NCBI RefSeq assembly: GCF_037081715.1
Contig: NZ_JAZDDH010000001.1
Coordinates: 1,984,001 to 2,048,000 of the forward strand
Length of the DNA: 64,000 nt
DNA from: Halalkalicoccus sp. CG83
GTDB taxonomy: Archaea; Halobacteriota; Halobacteria; Halobacteriales; Halalkalicoccaceae
Reading direction: 5' to 3'
Below, in pieces: positions 47,876 to 61,656 of this stretch (position 1 is its first letter; each line of letters begins with the position of its first letter). A program made the position numbers and the translations under genes. The notes beneath the pieces were generated by a model, which was not told the origin of the DNA, made no database searches, and was given only the letters and a program-made list of their open reading frames with translations.

Positions 47876-49621
47876 ATGGTAAGCGTAGTCGAGCTCGGAG
47901 CCGCGGCACTGCCGCTGCTCATCGGTGCGGTGTTGCTCGTCGGGTTCCTCTGGCCGGCGACCCGAGCGATGCCGATCGCCTGGATAACGGCGCTTCTGGT
48001 CGGCTTCTTCGTCTGGAACATGCCGCCCGACTGGCTGGCGGCGGCGTCGATCGTCGGCGTGATGACGGCGCTCTCGATCCTCTGGATCGTCTTCGGCGCG
48101 CTCGTCCTGCTCTATACGCTGATGCAGGCGGGCGCGTTCGACCGGATCAACCGAGGTTTCGCCACGATCAGCGACGACCGGCGCGTCCAGATCGTCCTGC
48201 TCGCGTTCTTCCTCGCGACGTTCATCGAGGGGGCGGCGGGCTTCGGTACGCCCGCCGCGGTCGTCGCGCCGCTGCTTCTGGGGCTCGGCTTTCCGGCGCT
48301 GGCCGCGGTCGTCGCGGCCATCATCGGCCACATCATCGCGGTGACCTACGGCGCCGTCGGGACGCCGATCATCATCGGGATCCAGGACCCGCTGGCCGCG
48401 ACGGGCTTCCAGGACGCGATCGCCCAGGGCGGCTACTCCGTTCCCGAGTACTCACAACAGGTCGCCGCCTGGGCGGCGACGTACCACACGCTCGTCGGCT
48501 TCGCGATGCCGCTGTTCGCGGTGGGGATGGTGGTGTACTTCTTCGGCGACCGCGACGAGCGATCGCTCGCGCCCGCCTGGGAGGTCGCGCCGCTGTGTCT
48601 GTTCTCGGGGATCGCCTTCGCGGTTCCGTACTGGCTGTCGGCGTGGTTCTTCACCGCGGAGTTCCCCAGCCTCATCGGTTCGATGGTCGGCGGGGCGATC
48701 GTCGTCAGCGCGCTGAAGGCGGGCTACTTCCTTCCGGACACCCGCTGGGACTTCCCGCCGCGTGACGAGTGGCCCGACCACTGGGTCGGCACGATCGAAC
48801 CCGGCGAGAACGGCGCGACGACGGGCGGACCCGACGAGGCGGTCGCCGCCGACGGTGGCGTCGCTCGCAACTCGGAGATGTCGCTCGCTCGCGCGTGGTC
48901 GCCGTACCTCATACTGGTCGTGTTGCTCGTGATCACCCGCGCGATCGACCCGATCTCCGAGTTCATCAACCGGCCGACGTTCATCATCGAGTGGCAGGAG
49001 ATCCTCGGCACCGGACTCGCCAGTAGCATCGCGTGGATGAACGTCCCCGGCTTCTGGCTGATCGTGAGCGCGCTGCTTGCGATCCCGATCTTCGGCATGA
49101 ACGGTGGACAGGTCTCCGCGGCGTGGCGCGAGGCCGCAGAGAAGCTCGTCTCACCCTTCATCGCGCTGGTCTTCGTCATCGCGATGGTGCAGGTGATGAT
49201 CAACTCCGGCGCCCACCCCGGTGCCCCGGCCGAGGGAAGCATGATCGTCGTGCTCGCGACGGCGACCGCGAACCTGTTCGGTCCCGCCTATCCGGCGATC
49301 GCGGCGCTCATCGGCGCGCTCGGTGCGGCGATGGCCGGCTCGAACACCGTCTCCAACATCACCTTCGGCGGCTTCCAGTTCGAGGCCGCCCAACAGCTCG
49401 AACTGCCGACGCAGATCATCGTCGGTGCGCAGGCCGTCGGCGGCGCGATCGGTAACCTCGTCGCCATTCACAACCTGGTCGCGGCGCTGGCGACGGTCGG
49501 TCTCGTCGGCCAGGAGGGGCGCGTCATGCGCCTGAACCTGATCCCGCTGATCTACTACGCCGTCTTCGTCGGGTTCTGGGCGATGCTGTTCTCGTACGTG
49601 CTGTTCCCGAACCTCTTCTGA
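47876..49621 (+). CDS. lldP: L-lactate permease, LldP family
   Basis: 581 residues with about fourteen hydrophobic helices. Characteristic segments are Phe-Ile-Glu-Gly-Ala-Ala-Gly-Phe-Gly-Thr-Pro-Ala-Ala near residue 118 and Gly-Ala-Met/Ala-Met-Ala-Gly-Ser-Asn-Thr-Val-Ser-Asn near 482. It imports lactate (and glycolate in some members) with protons. Between it and the FAD/Fe-S enzyme lies a 162-base AT-richer gap that probably carries its own promoter. It converges on the LutAB gene, 9 bases apart. Confidence 0.9.
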   Translation: MVSVVELGAAALPLLIGAVLLVGFLWPATRAMPIAWITALLVGFFVWNMPPDWLAAASIVGVMTALSILWIVFGALVLLYTLMQAGAFDRINRGFATISDDRRVQIVLLAFFLATFIEGAAGFGTPAAVVAPLLLGLGFPALAAVVAAIIGHIIAVTYGAVGTPIIIGIQDPLAATGFQDAIAQGGYSVPEYSQQVAAWAATYHTLVGFAMPLFAVGMVVYFFGDRDERSLAPAWEVAPLCLFSGIAFAVPYWLSAWFFTAEFPSLIGSMVGGAIVVSALKAGYFLPDTRWDFPPRDEWPDHWVGTIEPGENGATTGGPDEAVAADGGVARNSEMSLARAWSPYLILVVLLVITRAIDPISEFINRPTFIIEWQEILGTGLASSIAWMNVPGFWLIVSALLAIPIFGMNGGQVSAAWREAAEKLVSPFIALVFVIAMVQVMINSGAHPGAPAEGSMIVVLATATANLFGPAYPAIAALIGALGAAMAGSNTVSNITFGGFQFEAAQQLELPTQIIVGAQAVGGAIGNLVAIHNLVAALATVGLVGQEGRVMRLNLIPLIYYAVFVGFWAMLFSYVLFPNLF

Positions 49622-49630
49622 GCCCCGCCC

Positions 49631-51832
49631 CTACTCGGGGCCGGGCGCGATCGACTCGATCGGGTGTCGCGGCTTCCGATCCAGCAACGCGTCGAGCTGA
49701 TCGGTACACGAGGTGCCGCTCGCGAGCACCGTTCGATCGCGCTCGCCGCGCTCCTCGAACTCGTCCTGGAGCTCGTAGCCGACGTCCATCGCGAGCTCGT
49801 AGTACTGCTCCTTGTAGCCGAAGGAACCCGCCATCCCACAGCACTCGACCGTCGAGGTGAGGACGTCGTAGTCCAGCTCCTCGAGCAGCGTCGTGGTGTA
49901 GCCCTCGAGGCCCAGCGTCCGTTGCTGGCAGTGACTGTGGTAGGCGACCCGACCGGGCCCGTCCGAGAGGACGTCCGCCTTCTCGGGGTCGTTCGAGACC
50001 AGCCCGTAGACGTACTCGAGGACCTCGTAGCTGTTCTCCGAGAGCCGCTCGAACGAGCGTTCGGGGAGGAACTTCTCGTACTCGCCGAGGAACATCGCCA
50101 GGTCGCTCGGCTCGATGGCGACCACGTCGCGGCCGGCGTCGAGGTGCTCGGCGAGCTCCGCGTAGACCTCGTGGGCCTGGACGCTCGCCGTCGAGAGCAT
50201 CCCCTGGCTGAGCGGCGCACGCCCGCTCTCGGGTACGTCGGGTACGATCACCGAGACGCCGAGCGCCTCGAGCGTCCGCACCGCTGCCTTCCCCCGCTCG
50301 GGGGAGACGTAGTCGGTGTAGGTGTCGGGATAGAGGACGACCTCACGATCGGCCTCAGCGGCGGGGAGGCCCTCGCGGGCGACGAACCAGTCTCGAAGGG
50401 TCTCGTTCGCGAACGTCGGGAGCTCGCGCCGCCGGTCGATCCCCAGCGTTCGCTCCATCGCCCAGCGTGTCGGCGGCAGCTCGGCCAGCCAGTTCGAGAC
50501 CGGCGCCGTCGCGCTGCCGAGCCTCGCGACCGTCCCGAAGTTGCCGAAGAACCGCTTCTGGACGTCGAGCCCGCTCGGCTCCGCATCCGGCGTGAGGCCC
50601 TCGACGAGGAACTCGAACTCGCTTGGCTCCTCGCCGTGGTTGATTCTGTCCCTGACGACCTCGTTGATCCAGGGAATGTCGATCTTCACCGGACACTGGT
50701 TGACACAGCGCGTACAGCCCGTACAGAGGTCGTTGAACTCCCCGGCGCTCTCCTGGCTATGGACGCCCGCCTCCCAACCGGTGGCGATGCCGCCGGAGTA
50801 GGTCTCGCCGCCGAAGGCGTGGCCGCCGACGTGCTGGAAGTTCGCACAGACGTTCGCACACGCGCCACAGCGGATGCAGTAGAGCGTCTCCTTCAGTTCG
50901 GGGTCCTCGCGCATCGCCATCCGGCCGTTGTCGAGCAACACCAGGTGGAACTCGCGTTCGGCGTCGTTCTCGGTGATCGGGGCCTCACTCTCGAAGTCGA
51001 TCGCCGGCGTGGAGACCGGCGGCGTGAACAACGAGAGATAGGACGTGATGTCCTGGCCGGTTCCCGAGCGACCGATCAGCTCGATGAACGGCTGGAGCTC
51101 CTCGAAGGCGGGGACGATCTTCTCGACGCCCGCGACCGCGACGTGGGTGTCGGGCGCGACCGCACACTTGCGGGCGTTGCCCTCGCTCGTGACCAGCGCT
51201 AGCGTCCCGCTCTCGGCGACGACGAAGTTCGCGCCCGTCATGCCGACGTCCGCCTCCTTCACCCGCTCGCCGAGGTACTCCCGGGCGAACATGGTGAGCT
51301 CCTCCGCGGTCTCGAGGGGCTCCTCGGGCTCGAACTCGTGGTTGAACAGGTCGGCGATCTCCTCGCGGGACTTGTGGATCGCCGGGCCGACGATGTGTGA
51401 GGGCGACTCCTCGGCGAGCTGGATGACGAACTCGCCGAGGTCGGTCTCGTAGACGTCGACGCCCGCTCGTTCGAGATGCTCGTTCACGTCGATCTCCTCG
51501 CTGGTCATCGACTTGCTCTTCACCAGCGTTCCGGCGTCGCCGGCGACCTCCTCGATGTAACGGTTCGCGTCCGCCGCGTCGCTCGCCAAGTAGACGTTCC
51601 CGCCGTTCTCCTCGACGGTCTCCGTGAGCTGATCGATCAGCTCCGGCAGACGCTCGATCGCGTCCTCCTTGATCGCGCGTGCGCGAGTCTTGAGCTCCTC
51701 GTACTCCTCCAGGTCCTCGACGGCGGTGTAGCGTCCCTGATTGAACACGCGGGTGTTCTCCTGGACGCTGTCGCCCTCCGTATCGAGCAGTCGGCGGATG
51801 TGGGCCGCCTTCTCCTCCCTGTCGGCGCTCAT
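49631..51832 (-). CDS. Fused LutB-LutA lactate utilisation protein (LUD, Fe-S and CCG domains)
   Basis: 733 residues. The N-terminal half (about 60-310) is a LUD domain as in LutB/LldF, followed by Cys-Ile-Arg-Cys-Gly-Ala-Cys near 325 and Cys-Thr-Gly-Cys-Thr-Arg-Cys near 375 for two 4Fe-4S clusters. The C-terminal part (about 480-730) is a CCG domain pair like LutA/LldE, with His-Ser-His-Cys-Gln-Gln-Arg and Glu-Cys-Cys-Gly-Met-Ala-Gly. In bacteria these are separate proteins. With LutC it should oxidise L-lactate to pyruvate. Its ATG overlaps the lutC stop by 4 bases. Confidence 0.85.
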   Translation of the reverse strand: MSADREEKAAHIRRLLDTEGDSVQENTRVFNQGRYTAVEDLEEYEELKTRARAIKEDAIERLPELIDQLTETVEENGGNVYLASDAADANRYIEEVAGDAGTLVKSKSMTSEEIDVNEHLERAGVDVYETDLGEFVIQLAEESPSHIVGPAIHKSREEIADLFNHEFEPEEPLETAEELTMFAREYLGERVKEADVGMTGANFVVAESGTLALVTSEGNARKCAVAPDTHVAVAGVEKIVPAFEELQPFIELIGRSGTGQDITSYLSLFTPPVSTPAIDFESEAPITENDAEREFHLVLLDNGRMAMREDPELKETLYCIRCGACANVCANFQHVGGHAFGGETYSGGIATGWEAGVHSQESAGEFNDLCTGCTRCVNQCPVKIDIPWINEVVRDRINHGEEPSEFEFLVEGLTPDAEPSGLDVQKRFFGNFGTVARLGSATAPVSNWLAELPPTRWAMERTLGIDRRRELPTFANETLRDWFVAREGLPAAEADREVVLYPDTYTDYVSPERGKAAVRTLEALGVSVIVPDVPESGRAPLSQGMLSTASVQAHEVYAELAEHLDAGRDVVAIEPSDLAMFLGEYEKFLPERSFERLSENSYEVLEYVYGLVSNDPEKADVLSDGPGRVAYHSHCQQRTLGLEGYTTTLLEELDYDVLTSTVECCGMAGSFGYKEQYYELAMDVGYELQDEFEERGERDRTVLASGTSCTDQLDALLDRKPRHPIESIAPGPE

Positions 51833-52329
51833 GACTCGACGATGAGGACGTGGACTCGTTTCGGGCCGTGGGCACCCCGAACCAGCGCACCCATGTCGGC
51901 CGTGGCGCTCGGCCCGGTCGCGATGATCGCGCTCTCGCGGGCGTCGCCGACGTTCGCGGCCATCCAGCCGATCGCGGTCGGCATGTCGGCGACGACGTCG
52001 TCGGCGTCGAGGACGACGACGTGATCGTCACAGAACAGGCTCACCGGCTCCGTCCCGTCGGACGTCGAGCGCAGCACGACCGAGCCGTAGTCCGCGATGC
52101 CGAGAACGGCACCGGTGACGCCGGTGACCGCCTCCTCCAGCTGGTGGGGGGTCGGGTCCAGGGCGACGGCGGTGTCCTCGAGCGAGACGCCCTCGACGCC
52201 CGGGCGCGCGCCGACGGCGGGTTCGGTGACGATCTCCTCGAGGACCTCCTCGAACGACTCGGGCGCGAGACGGGTGGTCTCGACGGCCAGCCCCTCGAGG
52301 GAGTGTTCGAACGTTTCGACGGTGGACAT
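51829..52329 (-). CDS. lutC: LutC/LldG-like LUD-domain protein
   Basis: 166 residues from Met-Ser-Thr-Val-Glu-Thr-Phe. The single LUD domain includes Gly-Ile-Ala-Asp-Tyr-Gly-Ser-Val near residue 75 and the conserved C-terminal Gly-Pro-Ser-Ala-Thr-Ala-Asp-Met ... Gly-Pro-Lys-Arg-Val-His-Val-Leu. It works with the fused LutB-LutA protein in L-lactate oxidation and its gene precedes that gene with a 4-base overlap. Two further in-frame Met codons upstream (52377, 52365) lie in the divergent promoter region and are unlikely. Confidence 0.85.
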   Translation of the reverse strand: MSTVETFEHSLEGLAVETTRLAPESFEEVLEEIVTEPAVGARPGVEGVSLEDTAVALDPTPHQLEEAVTGVTGAVLGIADYGSVVLRSTSDGTEPVSLFCDDHVVVLDADDVVADMPTAIGWMAANVGDARESAIIATGPSATADMGALVRGAHGPKRVHVLIVES

Positions 52330-52445
52330 GCTCCCCGATTTGGGTCCCGATGTCATGGGTGTTTTCATCGTGGACATCGACGATCGTCGAACGCGCCTTT
52401 CGCCTCCGACGATACCTTTTTACGGACATCGGTAGACGGTCCGGT

Positions 52446-54695
<2,250 letters not shown>

Positions 54696-54711
54696 CGGTT
54701 TTCGGCGGAGG

Positions 54712-54748
54712 TTTTGCGCGAGGGTCGTTCATCGTCCCGAGCGCAAAA
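54712..54748 (+). terminator. Hairpin after malic enzyme copy 1, probable terminator
   Basis: TTTTGCGC (54712-54719) pairs perfectly with GCGCAAAA (54741-54748), with an inner GGG/CCC pair. The same hairpin, base for base, follows copy 2. It begins 17 bases after the stop codon. It is either a terminator or a structured 3' UTR element. Confidence 0.6.
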
Positions 54749-54825
54749 GGTCCACGCGGCATCGTGAACCTGGCGGCGGTCGCGGTCGTCGACGCCCAGC
54801 AACAGTAGCGGTTTTCGGCGGAGGT

Positions 54826-54863
54826 CTTCTCGCGAGGACGCGCTCGTCGGTTCGCGCGAAAAG
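54826..54863 (+). repeat. Second, sequence-diverged hairpin in repeat unit 2
   Basis: The left arm cttctcgcg (54826-54834) pairs with cgcgcgaaaag (54853-54863) with one mismatch and a small bulge. It occupies the position of the unit 1 hairpin but with different bases on both arms, so pairing was kept while the sequence changed. Confidence 0.5.
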
Positions 54864-55043
54864 GGGTCCAAGCGACATCGTGAACCTGGTAACGGTCGCA
54901 GTCCTCGATCCCCAACGTCAGTACGGTCGACGACGAGAGTTCTTCGGGATTTTTGCGTGAATGGTCACCGATTCGGTCCGGACCGTCCCATCCCGGAAGG
55001 TCGTGTCGGATGACTTTTCAATTCGCGTACCGAGGAGCCGAAC

Positions 55044-57293
<2,250 letters not shown>

Positions 57294-57612
57294 TAGCGGT
57301 TTTTGGCGGAGGTTTTGCGCGAGGGTCGTTCATCGTCCCGAGCGCAAAAGGTCCACGCGGCATCGTGAACCTGGCGGCGGTCGCGGTCGTCGACGCCCAA
57401 CAGCACTATACGCCGAATCCCGGACGGGACCCCGTCGCGAGGGCGACCTTCCGATCCAGGCCACGGTCCGGCCGCCGTCGAGACGGCCGCAGCGGTCTCG
57501 ACAGTACGAGAGGATCCGTTTTCCGCCCGAAGCCTACCGCTTAAGAGGACTCGCGACAGTTCCTCCGTCATCATGAGATGTCTACACGACACGTGCCAGA
57601 GAGGCGGTGGTG
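57294..57612. other. Intergenic region after malic enzyme copy 2
   Basis: 319 bases. The first third is the hairpin and repeated tail. The rest is unique sequence with no gene; the promoter of the MFS gene is presumably in the last 80 bases (cgcttaagagg, 57539-57549, is the best TATA-like stretch). Confidence 0.5.
57313..57349 (+). terminator. Hairpin after malic enzyme copy 2, probable terminator
   Basis: TTTTGCGC (57313-57320) pairs with GCGCAAAA (57342-57349). The 37-base sequence is identical to the hairpin after copy 1 (54712-54748), loop included. Confidence 0.6.
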
Positions 57613-58857
57613 ATGGAGGGTAACGACCGGTCGATCGCGGGGTTCACGATGCTCGCACACGGCATCTTTCACACCTACGAGCTGTCGATTCCGCTGTTCA
57701 TCGTGATCTGGCTCGACGTCTTCGACGTCTCCGCGGCCGTGCTCGGGATCGTCGTCAGCATCGGCTACGGGCTGATCGGGGTCGGTGCGCTTCCCAGCGG
57801 CATACTGGCCGACAACTACGGCTCGCGGCGGCTGATCGTCGCCGCGGTCATCGGGATGGGCGGGGGGTTCTTCCTGCTCGCGCTCGCCCCAAACGTCTAC
57901 ACGCTCGGCGTGGCAATCGTCGTCTGGGGCGCGGCGGCGAGCATCTACCATCCCGCCGGACTCTCGCTGATCAGCCGTGGCGCGGAGGAGCGAGGGACGG
58001 TCTTCGCGTACCACGGCGTCGGCGGTAACGTCGGCACCGCGTTCGGCCCGCTGTTGGCGGCTCTGCTCCTGGTCTTTCTGGATTGGCGGTTCGTCATCGT
58101 TGCGCTCGCGATACCCGCGATCGTCGTCGTGATACTCGGCTCGTCGATCGAGTTCGACGAGACGGCCGCCACCGCGACGGACGGCGGCGAGCGGACCGAC
58201 GGCGACGAACGGACCGCTTCCGACGAGGAGAACGGCGGATTCGACCTCCGGTCGATCGTCGCCGATTCCCGCCTGCTCTTCACGACGGGTTTCACCCTCA
58301 CGTTCGTGATCGTCATGCTCTACGGCACCTACTACCGGGGACTGTTGACGTTCATGCCCGACATGATCGCGAACCTCCCACAGTTCGGCACCTATACGGT
58401 TCTGGGCCGGTCGGCCGAACCCGCACAGTACGTCTACACCGGCCTGCTGATGGTCGGCATTCTCGGTCAGTACGCCGGCGGTCGGATCACCGACCACGTC
58501 AAAACCGAGTACGCGTTGCTGTCGACGCTCGTCGCCCTCGCGGTGCTCGCGGTCATCTTCCTCCCCGCCGCCAGCGTGGGCGTCCTTCCCTTCCTCGCGG
58601 TCTGTGCGGTCCTGGGGTTCTGTCTCTATGCGACCGCCCCGATCTACCAGGTCGTGATCGCCGAGTACGCCGCCGAGGACGTCCACGGCCTCTCGTACGG
58701 GTATACGTACCTCGGCATGTTCGGCGTCGGCGCGGGCGGGGCGGCGCTGGCCGGCACGCTGCTGACGTACTTCAGCGCGCCCGTGTTGCTCGCGACCCTC
58801 GGTGCCATCGCGTTGGTCGCGGCTGGCCTCGTGGTGGTCGTCCTCAGGGCGCTATAG
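57613..58857 (+). CDS. Major facilitator superfamily transporter
   Basis: 414 residues with twelve hydrophobic helices and a polar Glu/Asp/Thr-rich central loop (about 185-212) between helices 6 and 7. The loop 2-3 motif reads Gly-Ile-Leu-Ala-Asp-Asn-Tyr-Gly-Ser-Arg-Arg, the usual MFS signature. The substrate cannot be told; the adjacent 2-hydroxyacid dehydrogenase suggests an organic acid. Start at the ATG (57613); GTG codons at 57607 and 57610 are also in frame. Confidence 0.8.
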   Translation: MEGNDRSIAGFTMLAHGIFHTYELSIPLFIVIWLDVFDVSAAVLGIVVSIGYGLIGVGALPSGILADNYGSRRLIVAAVIGMGGGFFLLALAPNVYTLGVAIVVWGAAASIYHPAGLSLISRGAEERGTVFAYHGVGGNVGTAFGPLLAALLLVFLDWRFVIVALAIPAIVVVILGSSIEFDETAATATDGGERTDGDERTASDEENGGFDLRSIVADSRLLFTTGFTLTFVIVMLYGTYYRGLLTFMPDMIANLPQFGTYTVLGRSAEPAQYVYTGLLMVGILGQYAGGRITDHVKTEYALLSTLVALAVLAVIFLPAASVGVLPFLAVCAVLGFCLYATAPIYQVVIAEYAAEDVHGLSYGYTYLGMFGVGAGGAALAGTLLTYFSAPVLLATLGAIALVAAGLVVVVLRAL

Positions 58858-58880
58858 CCGACGAACAAACGGAATCCGAC

Positions 58881-59819
58881 TCAGGCGACGCGGTTTCTGA
58901 GCTCCTCGCCCGATCGATACCGCTCGACGTTCTCCTTCACTAAGTCGGCGATGTCGAGGTGGTAGCGGTTCGTCGCCGAGCCCTTGTGTGGCGAGATGAT
59001 CACCTCCTCGAACTCCCACAGCGGCGACTCCTCGGGGAGGGGCTCGGTCTCGAAGACGTCGAGCGCCGCGCCCGCGATGGCGCCGGAGTCGATGGCGTCG
59101 ACGAGCGCGTACTCGTCGACGATCGGGCCGCGCGCGACGTTGATCAGGTAGGCGTCCTCGTGCATCGCCTCGAACTCCTCGCGGGAGAACAGCCCGTCCG
59201 TCGAGGGGTTGTGCGGGAGAGCGATCGCGACGAACCGCGCGTCGCCGATGGCGTCGTGGAGCTCGTCGGGATCGTAGAGCGCGGAGACGCCGGGGACAGG
59301 CTCGTCCGAGCGGCGAACCCCGACGACGTCCATCCCGAGGGCGTCGCCCCGTCGGGCGATCCCCTCGCCGAGGGTCCCGAGGCCGACGACGCAGAGCGAC
59401 TCGTTCTCGACGGTAAACGGGCGCTCGTAGTCGGGCGCGTACCACTCGTTCTCGTTCTGGTGGTCCCGGTAGTGATGCAGCAGCCGGGCGAACGAGAGCA
59501 TGTAGCCGACGGCGAGCTCGCCGACGGTGGCGCCGTGGATCCCCGAGCTGTTGGTCAGCGGGACGCTCGCTTCGGCGTAGGCGTCGGTGTCGAACTCGTC
59601 GTAGCCGGCCCGCGCGCAGTGGATCCAGCCGGCGTCGAGGAACTCGGATCGAGGTACGTAGGTGACGACGGCGTCGTTCTCGTCGTAGCGTTCGCCGTCG
59701 CCGACGAGCTCCGCGGGGACGGCGAGGTCGTCGAAGGCCTCGACGAACGCGCGCTTCGGGATGACGTTCTCGACCGACTCGTGGACGTACAGCCGTTCGA
59801 GGTCGGGACGTTCTGACAT
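58881..59819 (-). CDS. D-2-hydroxyacid dehydrogenase, NAD(P)-dependent
   Basis: 312 residues from Met-Ser-Glu-Arg-Pro-Asp-Leu. The cofactor motif Val-Val-Gly-Leu-Gly-Thr-Leu-Gly-Glu-Gly is near residue 142, followed by Val-Val-Gly-Val-Arg-Arg-Ser, whose Arg pair favours NADPH. Catalytic residues: Arg in Val-Ala-Arg-Gly-Pro-Ile-Val, Glu in Asp-Val-Phe-Glu-Thr-Glu-Pro-Leu and His in Ile-Ser-Pro-His-Lys-Gly-Ser. It likely reduces glyoxylate, hydroxypyruvate or another 2-oxoacid. It is convergent with the MFS gene and divergent from the ThDP enzyme gene. An in-frame Met 22 residues upstream is unlikely. Confidence 0.85.
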   Translation of the reverse strand: MSERPDLERLYVHESVENVIPKRAFVEAFDDLAVPAELVGDGERYDENDAVVTYVPRSEFLDAGWIHCARAGYDEFDTDAYAEASVPLTNSSGIHGATVGELAVGYMLSFARLLHHYRDHQNENEWYAPDYERPFTVENESLCVVGLGTLGEGIARRGDALGMDVVGVRRSDEPVPGVSALYDPDELHDAIGDARFVAIALPHNPSTDGLFSREEFEAMHEDAYLINVARGPIVDEYALVDAIDSGAIAGAALDVFETEPLPEESPLWEFEEVIISPHKGSATNRYHLDIADLVKENVERYRSGEELRNRVA

Positions 59820-59983
59820 ACGCGCGAGTGTGGAGCAGCCGGGATTGAAGGTTTCGGAACGAAACCACGCCCCCGTATTCATCATCGTCCGTTTAGAACC
59901 GGCGTCGGGAGCCGACGCGAGTGGTAACTCTTATCGTACCCCCGAATAGCATATGAGGCAGTCACCGTACCGGTGAGGACAAC

Positions 59984-61600
59984 ATGGACGTCAACGAAGC
60001 AATCGCGACAACACTGAGTGAGGAGGGCGTAGAGTACCTGTTCGGCTTCCCGAGCAACCCGCTGTTCGACACGGACTCGGCGGAGGAGGCGGGGGTCCGA
60101 TCGATCATCACCCGCCAGGAGCGGACCGCCGTCCACATGGCCGACGCGGTCGGCCGGCTGACGTCGGGCGAGCAGGTCGGCGCGTTCGCCTGCCAGCATG
60201 GTCCCGGCATCGAGAACTCGCTCGGCGGCATCGCTCAGGCGTACGGGGAATCGTCGCCGATCGTCGCCATCCCCGCGGGCTACGACCTGGCGAAGACGGA
60301 CGTCGATCCCAAGTTCAACACGGTGGTCAACTGCCAGCACATCAGCAAGTCCTGCGAGCAGCTCGCTGACCCCGACGCGGTCGGCGAGACGATGCGCCGG
60401 GCGTTCAGCTCGGCGCGAAACGGTCGACCCCGGCCCTCCGTGGTCGAGGTGCCCAAGGACGTCTTCTACACCGATCTCTCCGAGGAGTTCGAGTACACCC
60501 CTTCGAAGTCGCGCCGGTCGGGACCGGATCCGGCGGACGTCGAGACGGCCGCCGAGAGCCTGGTCGAGGCCGAACGCCCCGTGATCTTCGCAGGACAGGG
60601 CGTCCACTACGCGGAGGGTTGGGACGAACTCCTGGAACTCGCCGAGACGCTCGAGGCGCCCGTGGCGACGAGCCTCAACGGAAAGAGCGCGTTCCCCGAG
60701 GACCACCCGCTCTCGCTGGGGGCGGCCAGCAAGAGCGAGCCCGGCCAGCTCTCGCACTTCATGCGCGAGGCGGACACGATCTTCGGGATCGGTTGCTCGT
60801 TCACCGACACGGCCTACGGGCTGACGGTTCCCGACACGAGCGATAAGACGGTGATCCACTCGACGCTCGATCCGACCGACATCGACAAGGACGTCGTCTC
60901 GGACCACTCGCTGATCGGCGACGCCAAACTGACGCTCGAGGTGCTGGTCGACGAACTCGACGGTCGCGTCGAGGACGACCGCGGGCGGGCCGACGACGTG
61001 GCGAGCGAGATCGAGGAGGTCCGCGAGGAGTGGCTCTCCGAGTGGGAGCCGAAACTCACGTCGGAGGACACGCCGATCAACCCCTACCGCGTCGTTCGTG
61101 AGCTCGACGAGATCGTCGACAAGGACGAGGTGGTCATCACCCACGACGCGGGCAACCCGCGGGACTTCCTCGCACCCTTCTTCGAGGTGACCGAACCCCT
61201 CTCGTACATCGGCTGGAGCAAGACCACCCAGCTGGGCTACGGCCTGGGACTCACGATGGGCGCGAAGCTCGTCAACCCCGAGAAGCTCTGCATCAACCTC
61301 TGGGGCGACGGCGCGATCGGGATGACCGCTCTCGACCTCGAGACGGCCGCACGCGAGGACATTCCGATCCTCTCGGTCTACCTGAACAACTACGAGATGG
61401 CCTCGTACGACACGCCGTTCTACGGCGACTGGGCCGACGTCGCTGAGGGGCTGAACTGCTACGGCGAGCGCGTCGAGGACCCCGACGAACTCGGCGCGGC
61501 GATCGAGCGCGGCATCGAGAAGACCGAGGAGGGGACGCCGGCGTTGATCGAGGTGATCACCTCGAAGGAGACCGAGATCTCGCGACCCGACCTCGAGTAG
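59984..61600 (+). CDS. Thiamine diphosphate-dependent enzyme (acetolactate synthase/2-oxoacid decarboxylase family)
   Basis: 538 residues. The N-terminal PYR domain has the catalytic Glu in Arg-Gln-Glu-Arg-Thr-Ala (residue 46). A central domain covers about 180-320, and the C-terminal PP domain has the ThDP/Mg motif Gly-Asp-Gly-Ala-Ile-Gly (about 437) with Asn-Asn roughly 28 residues later. The family includes acetolactate synthase, benzoylformate decarboxylase, oxalyl-CoA decarboxylase and 2-hydroxyacyl-CoA lyase. It is followed at 56 bases by a family III CoA-transferase gene, which favours an acyl-CoA substrate, but the substrate is not set by the sequence. Confidence 0.78.
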   Translation: MDVNEAIATTLSEEGVEYLFGFPSNPLFDTDSAEEAGVRSIITRQERTAVHMADAVGRLTSGEQVGAFACQHGPGIENSLGGIAQAYGESSPIVAIPAGYDLAKTDVDPKFNTVVNCQHISKSCEQLADPDAVGETMRRAFSSARNGRPRPSVVEVPKDVFYTDLSEEFEYTPSKSRRSGPDPADVETAAESLVEAERPVIFAGQGVHYAEGWDELLELAETLEAPVATSLNGKSAFPEDHPLSLGAASKSEPGQLSHFMREADTIFGIGCSFTDTAYGLTVPDTSDKTVIHSTLDPTDIDKDVVSDHSLIGDAKLTLEVLVDELDGRVEDDRGRADDVASEIEEVREEWLSEWEPKLTSEDTPINPYRVVRELDEIVDKDEVVITHDAGNPRDFLAPFFEVTEPLSYIGWSKTTQLGYGLGLTMGAKLVNPEKLCINLWGDGAIGMTALDLETAAREDIPILSVYLNNYEMASYDTPFYGDWADVAEGLNCYGERVEDPDELGAAIERGIEKTEEGTPALIEVITSKETEISRPDLE

Positions 61601-61626
61601 CTGCCTCGTCGGCGCCGACGGGAACG

Positions 61627-61633
61627 TTTATTA
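61627..61633 (+). promoter_or_regulatory. TATA box of CoA-transferase gene
   Basis: TTTATTA in acgtttattatcg, about 27 bases before the ATG at 61657. This suggests the CoA-transferase has its own leaderless transcript despite the short gap after the ThDP gene. Confidence 0.55.
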
Positions 61634-61656
61634 TCGCGACCGAGTTCTTCCGTCAC

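Larger units (their letters stand above)
54696..55043. other. Intergenic region between malic enzyme copies
   Basis: 348 bases made almost wholly of repeated malic enzyme tails and hairpins (see repeat at 54647-54990). The promoter of copy 2 must lie in the last 60-90 bases; an AT-rich ttttcaattcg sequence (55013-55025) about 25 bases before the ATG is the best TATA candidate. Confidence 0.55.
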
